NCBI RefSeq assembly: GCF_002799245.1
Contig: NZ_NEQV01000002.1
Location: forward strand, 744,001-808,000
DNA from: Stenotrophomonas maltophilia
GTDB taxonomy: Bacteria; Pseudomonadota; Gammaproteobacteria; Xanthomonadales; Xanthomonadaceae
Direction: 5' to 3'
DNA: 64,000 nucleotides
Shown: positions 60,860-64,000 of the stretch, one piece after another
Numbering within the stretch: position 1 is the first letter of the stretch
How the letters are laid out: each line of letters starts with the position of its first letter
The notes under the pieces: model-generated
Told to the model about the DNA's origin: nothing
What the model saw: only the letters and a program-made list of their open reading frames with translations
Database searches by the model: none
Program-made: the position numbers and the translations under genes

Positions 60860-62956
60860 TCAGCGGACCGGCATGCCCGGCTGTGCGCCGCTGTCGGCGT
60901 CCAGCAGCGCCAGCGCGCCGCCATCGAAACCGGCCGACAGGATCATGCCCTCGCTCAGGCCGAAGCGCATCTTGCGCGGGGCCAGGTTGGCGATGAACAC
61001 CACGCTGCGGCCGACCAGCGTTTCCGGCTCGCCGTAGCTGCCACGGATGCCGGAGAAGATCTGGCGCTTGCCCAGTTCGCCAGCGTCCAGTTCGAAGCGC
61101 AGCAGCTTGTCCGAACCTTCCACGAACTCGCACACCAGCACCTTGCCGATGCGCAGGTCGAGCTTGGCAAAATCGTCGATGCCGATGTAGGCCGGAGCAT
61201 CCGCGCTCTTTGCGTCGTCCTTGGCCGGGGCCGGTGCGGCCGGCGCGGCGGCCTTTGCCGGGGATGCTTCAACCTTGGCGGCGGGGGCGGCAGCGGCGGC
61301 CGGCTGCAGGGTGTCCTTGGAGGCGTCGATCATGGCGTCAATCTTCTTCGGGTCGATACGGGTGAACAGCGGGGTGTAGTCGGTGATGCGGTGGCCCAGC
61401 AGCGGCTGTACCAGGTCGGTCCAGTCGTTCACCGGCGCGGCCAGGAAGGCCTCGGCCTGCGCGGCGGTGGCCGGCAGCACCGGCTTGAGTGCGGTGACCA
61501 GCACGCGGAACAGGTTCAGGCCCTGGCTGCACACGGCCTGCAGCTGCGCGTCGGCGCCTTCCTGCTTGGCGATGACCCACGGCTTGACGTCGTCGATGTA
61601 GCGGTTGGCTTCATCGGCCAGGGTCATGGTCAGGCGGATCGCCGCGGCCGGGTCATTGCGCTCGTAGGCTTCACGGATCGGCGCCAGGCCATCGACGAAG
61701 CGCTGGTACTGCGCCGCATCGGGCAGCTGTGCGGCCAGCTGGCCGTCGAAGCGCTTGCTGATGAAGCCGGCGCAGCGGCTGGCCAGGTTGACGAACTTGC
61801 CGACCAGGTCGGCGTTGACGCGGGCGATGAAGTCACCCAGGTTCAGGTCGAGATCGTCGACACCACCGCCGGACTTGGCGGCGTAGTAGTAGCGCAGCGC
61901 TTCCGGCTCCAGGCCGGCATCGAGGAAGGTGCGGGCCATCACGAAGGTGCCGCGCGACTTGCTCATCTTGGCGCCGTCCACGGTCAGGTAGCCGTTGACG
62001 TGCAGGCGGGTCGGCGCGCGGTGGCCGGTACCGTGCAGCACCGCCGGCCAGAACAGGCCGTGGAAGTTGACGATGTCCTTGCCGATGAAGTGGTGCAGCT
62101 CGGTGCTGGTGCCGGCACGCAGGTGCGCTTCGAAGTCTTCGCCGAGCTTGCCGCACAGGGTCTGGAAGCTGGACAGGTAGCCGATCGGCGCATCCAGCCA
62201 GACGTAGAAGTACTTGCCCGGCTGGCCGGGGATCTGGAAACCGAAGTACGGCGCATCGCGCGAGATGTCCCACGCGCGCAGGCCACCTTCGGCATTGAGC
62301 CACTCACCCAGCTTGGCCTTCACGCCCGGCAGGGCGACATCGCCGGCCAGCCATTCGCGCAGGAATGCATCGAAGTGGCCCACCTCGAAGAAGAAGTGCT
62401 CCGAATCGCGCATTTCCGGCGTGGCACCGGAGATGACCGAACGCGGCTCCTTCAGGTCGGTCGGTGCATAGGTCGCGCCGCAGACTTCGCAGTTGTCGCC
62501 GTACTGGTCGGGGCTGCCGCAGTTCGGGCAGATGCCCTTGACGTAGCGGTCGGGCAGGAACATGCCCTTGGCCGGGTCGTAGAACTGCGCGACCGAACGG
62601 CGGCTGATGTGGCCGGCCGCTTCCAGCTTCAGGTAGAACTGCTCGGTCAGTGACTTGTTGGCCGCTGAGTTGGTCGAGTCGTAGTGGTCGAAGGCCACGC
62701 CGAAGGCGGCGAAGTCACGTTCGTGGCTTGCCTGGATGTTGGCAATGAAGGTTTCCGGGGTGACCCCGGCCTTTTCCGCGGCCAGCATGATCGGCGTGCC
62801 GTGGGTGTCGTCGGCGCAGACGAACCACGCCTTGCCGCCGCTCATTCGCCGCGCACGCACCCAGATGTCGGCCTGGATGTAGCCGACCAGGTGGCCCAGA
62901 TGCAGCGGGCCGTTGGCGTAGGGCAGGGCGGTGGTGACGAGCGCGGTACGGGTCAT
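60860..62956 (-). CDS. metG: Methionyl-tRNA synthetase
   Basis: A 698-residue class I aminoacyl-tRNA synthetase. The HIGH motif is PLHLGHL near residue 20 (TTALPYANGPLHLGHLVG), the zinc-binding knuckle is CPNCGSPDQYGDNCEVCG near 150, and the KMSKS loop is VDGAKMSKSRGTFV near 350. After an Ala/Pro/Lys-rich linker (about 555-590) a C-terminal EMAP/Trbp-like tRNA-binding domain (FAKLDLRIGKVLVCEFVEGSDKLLRFELDAGELGKRQIFSGIRG) completes the dimeric form. The ATG at 62956 (MTRTALVTTALPY) was chosen because it is the family start. Confidence 0.97.
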   Translation of the reverse strand: MTRTALVTTALPYANGPLHLGHLVGYIQADIWVRARRMSGGKAWFVCADDTHGTPIMLAAEKAGVTPETFIANIQASHERDFAAFGVAFDHYDSTNSAANKSLTEQFYLKLEAAGHISRRSVAQFYDPAKGMFLPDRYVKGICPNCGSPDQYGDNCEVCGATYAPTDLKEPRSVISGATPEMRDSEHFFFEVGHFDAFLREWLAGDVALPGVKAKLGEWLNAEGGLRAWDISRDAPYFGFQIPGQPGKYFYVWLDAPIGYLSSFQTLCGKLGEDFEAHLRAGTSTELHHFIGKDIVNFHGLFWPAVLHGTGHRAPTRLHVNGYLTVDGAKMSKSRGTFVMARTFLDAGLEPEALRYYYAAKSGGGVDDLDLNLGDFIARVNADLVGKFVNLASRCAGFISKRFDGQLAAQLPDAAQYQRFVDGLAPIREAYERNDPAAAIRLTMTLADEANRYIDDVKPWVIAKQEGADAQLQAVCSQGLNLFRVLVTALKPVLPATAAQAEAFLAAPVNDWTDLVQPLLGHRITDYTPLFTRIDPKKIDAMIDASKDTLQPAAAAAPAAKVEASPAKAAAPAAPAPAKDDAKSADAPAYIGIDDFAKLDLRIGKVLVCEFVEGSDKLLRFELDAGELGKRQIFSGIRGSYGEPETLVGRSVVFIANLAPRKMRFGLSEGMILSAGFDGGALALLDADSGAQPGMPVR

Positions 62957-63058
62957 GGTCGCGGGGTGGATCCGAGGGGAACCGCAGATTATCGCATGCC
63001 CGCAACGACGTGACCCGGCCGGGGCCGGGTCACGTGGGTGGGGCATCTGGCCGGGCGC

Positions 63059-63502
63059 TTACTCGCGCTGCCAGGTCTGCGCGCGGCAGATGAAGGCGAT
63101 GCAGCCGGAGACGTCCAGCTTGGTGCCACCCGGCTGCAGCTCCATCTTCGACTTGTAGGTCTTGCCGTTGGCCGGGTCGAGGATGGTGCCGCCGGACCAC
63201 TTGTTGGCGCCATCGGCCTTCAGGTTCCAGAGGATGGTCATGCCCTTCACCGGCTTGTTCCTGTTGGCGCCTTCACATCCGTCACAGACCGGGTTCGGGC
63301 CCTTGTCCGAGTGCAGGATGTCGACCACCTTGCCGGTCAGCGTGCCGTTGGCGGCCTCGGTGATCTCGACGATCGACTTCACCTTGCCGGTCTTGTCGTC
63401 GATGGTCTTCCAGCGGCCGGCGGCGCCGTCGGCGGCCTGGGCCGAGAGCGCGGCCAGGCACAGCGGCAGTGCCAGCAGCAGGGTCTTGAAGGTGTTGCGC
63501 AT
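63059..63502 (-). CDS. Secreted DUF2147 protein
   Basis: A 147-residue exported protein with a signal peptide (MRNTFKTLLLALPLCLAALSAQA) and a single DUF2147 beta-barrel domain. The domain signature GRWKTIDDKTGKVKSIVEITEAANGTLTGKVVDI is followed by a two-Cys loop (PVCDGCEGANRNKPVKGMTILWNL) and ends in LDVSGCIAFICRAQTWQRE. The family resembles small lipocalin-like periplasmic proteins; its function is unknown. The ATG at 63502 has GGGAGG upstream. It is transcribed toward metG with a 102-bp gap. Confidence 0.88.
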   Translation of the reverse strand: MRNTFKTLLLALPLCLAALSAQAADGAAGRWKTIDDKTGKVKSIVEITEAANGTLTGKVVDILHSDKGPNPVCDGCEGANRNKPVKGMTILWNLKADGANKWSGGTILDPANGKTYKSKMELQPGGTKLDVSGCIAFICRAQTWQRE

Positions 63503-63607
63503 GGTCCCCTCCCAGGGTTCATTCCGGCACGGTGCCGGTACGGGTCGACTGTATACCCATTCGGCGGGGTATGGGGAAGGGGGGCCGGGTTGCACCCGGC
63601 ACCCGCG

Positions 63608-63630
63608 GTAGTGCCGGCCGCTGGCCGGCA
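63608..63630. repeat. SMAG palindrome
   Basis: GTAG followed by TGCCGGCCGCTGGCCGGCA, the same hairpin as at 9593. It is the clearest single SMAG copy in the window. Confidence 0.85.
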
Positions 63631-63683
63631 ACAGTAACAGCGGATTTGCTGGGGGATGGCGGGGCACTGTGTGCTGTTGGCAG

Positions 63684-63727
63684 GTGTCGACCTGGGTCGA
63701 CACGGTGGATCCACGCCATGCGTGGAT
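63684..63727. repeat. Two further palindromes side by side
   Basis: GTGTCGACCTGGGTCGACAC (63684-63703) and ATCCACGCCATGCGTGGAT (63709-63727). The first matches the hairpin type in the 56069 array and at 45943; the second matches those at 43297-43362. Thus three palindrome types lie within 120 bp. Confidence 0.8.
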
Positions 63728-63749
63728 GAGGCTTTCCGTGGCGGTGATG

Positions 63750-63790
63750 GGGGTCAGATCCCTTTTCCCTCGGAAAAGGGATCTGACCCC
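63750..63790. repeat. Palindromic repeat family B, variant copy (41 bp)
   Basis: GGGGTCAGATCCCTTTTCC, CTC loop and the exact complement. It ends 7 bp before the stop of the minus-strand VOC gene and shares its inner arm with the copy at 59697. Confidence 0.95.
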
Positions 63791-63797
63791 CTGGGCC

Positions 63798-64000
63798 TCA
63801 CCCGGTTTCGTACAGCTCCAGCGGCAGGTCGTCGGGGTCGGCGAAGAAGGTGAAGCGGCGGCCGGTGTACTCGTCCACGCGGATCGGTTCGCACACCACG
63901 CCGTGCGCCGACAGGCGCTGGATGAAGGGTTCCAGCGTGGCCACCCGGAACGCGAGGTGGCGCAGGCCCTGGGCTTCCGGACGGCTGGGACGGGGCGGCG
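63798..64000 (-). CDS. C-terminal part of a VOC/glyoxalase-like protein, cut by the window edge
   Basis: The stop codon lies at 63798-63800 and the frame is open to the right edge. The 66 visible residues include EAQGLRHLAFRVATLEPFI, LSAHGVVCEPIRVDEYTGRRFTFFADPDDLPLELYETG. This is the C-terminal half of a vicinal-oxygen-chelate protein of the YaeR/glyoxalase I-like kind: His in GLRHLAF and Glu in LPLELYE are the expected metal ligands. The start lies outside the window. Confidence 0.85.
   Translation of the reverse strand, partial: PPRPSRPEAQGLRHLAFRVATLEPFIQRLSAHGVVCEPIRVDEYTGRRFTFFADPDDLPLELYETG

Overview
The window is core chromosome of a GC-rich gammaproteobacterium of the Xanthomonadaceae, almost certainly a member of the Stenotrophomonas maltophilia complex. 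The evidence is the gene order (rpoE-rseA-mucD-lepA-lepB-DUF4845-rnc-era-recO), the very close match of several proteins to Stenotrophomonas/Xanthomonas families (RlmD, MprF, RnfB, YbiI), and many GTAG-headed palindromes of the SMAG type known from S. maltophilia. I saw no rRNA, tRNA, CRISPR array, prophage or intact insertion sequence. All genes share the same high-GC codon style, so there is no obvious genomic island.

Layout. 1-4.8 kb: an envelope-modification cluster. An ArnT-like glycosyltransferase, a PAP2 phosphatase and a third gene running off the left edge diverge from a two-component system. 4.8-14.6 kb: a DUF819 membrane protein, cstA-ybdD, two pirins around a small secreted protein and aquaporin Z (with a perfect CRP-type site), and a FadB-like beta-oxidation enzyme. 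14.7-23.5 kb: the sigma-E operon (rpoE behind a sigma-E-like promoter, rseA, mucD) followed by lepA, lepB, a DUF4845 gene, rnc, era and recO. 23.8-34 kb: a REC-HPt protein diverging from rlmD, a CYTH protein, a DsbA-family protein, a nagZ-hpt-thioinosine phosphorylase salvage group, a cold-shock protein, an FAD monooxygenase and aidB. 34-44.7 kb: two related Ala-rich lipoproteins, a thiolase, a subtilisin autotransporter lipoprotein, leucine dehydrogenase, an HDOD protein, a phospholipase-D-type synthase, a pseudouridine synthase and a YgjP peptidase. 44.7-53 kb: DUF2058, ybiI, a short MscS channel, an ECF sigma/anti-sigma/DUF4097 operon, YkgJ, an Hsp70-like YegD, PhnA and a transglutaminase-like TPR protein. 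53-64 kb: HD and DUF998 proteins, an AcvB/VirJ-type hydrolase facing an MprF-type aminoacyl-lipid synthase/flippase, RidA, RnfB, a HAD phosphatase, metG, DUF2147, and the 3' part of a VOC protein at the right edge.

Working together. Several groups deal with envelope charge and stress: the ArnT-like/PAP2/two-component group, the sigma-E operon, the ECF-DUF4097 operon and the mprF-acvB pair. A second theme is purine salvage: thioinosine phosphorylase releases hypoxanthine, which the adjacent phosphoribosyltransferase reclaims.

The most unusual content is intergenic. There are four copies of a 67-79 bp palindrome, each within 9 bp downstream of a stop codon. There are five or six copies of a 39-41 bp palindrome. 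A 5 x 96/97-bp tandem array of paired SMAG-like hairpins sits exactly between acvB and mprF. Several intergenic regions are mosaics of the same modules in different orders and orientations.
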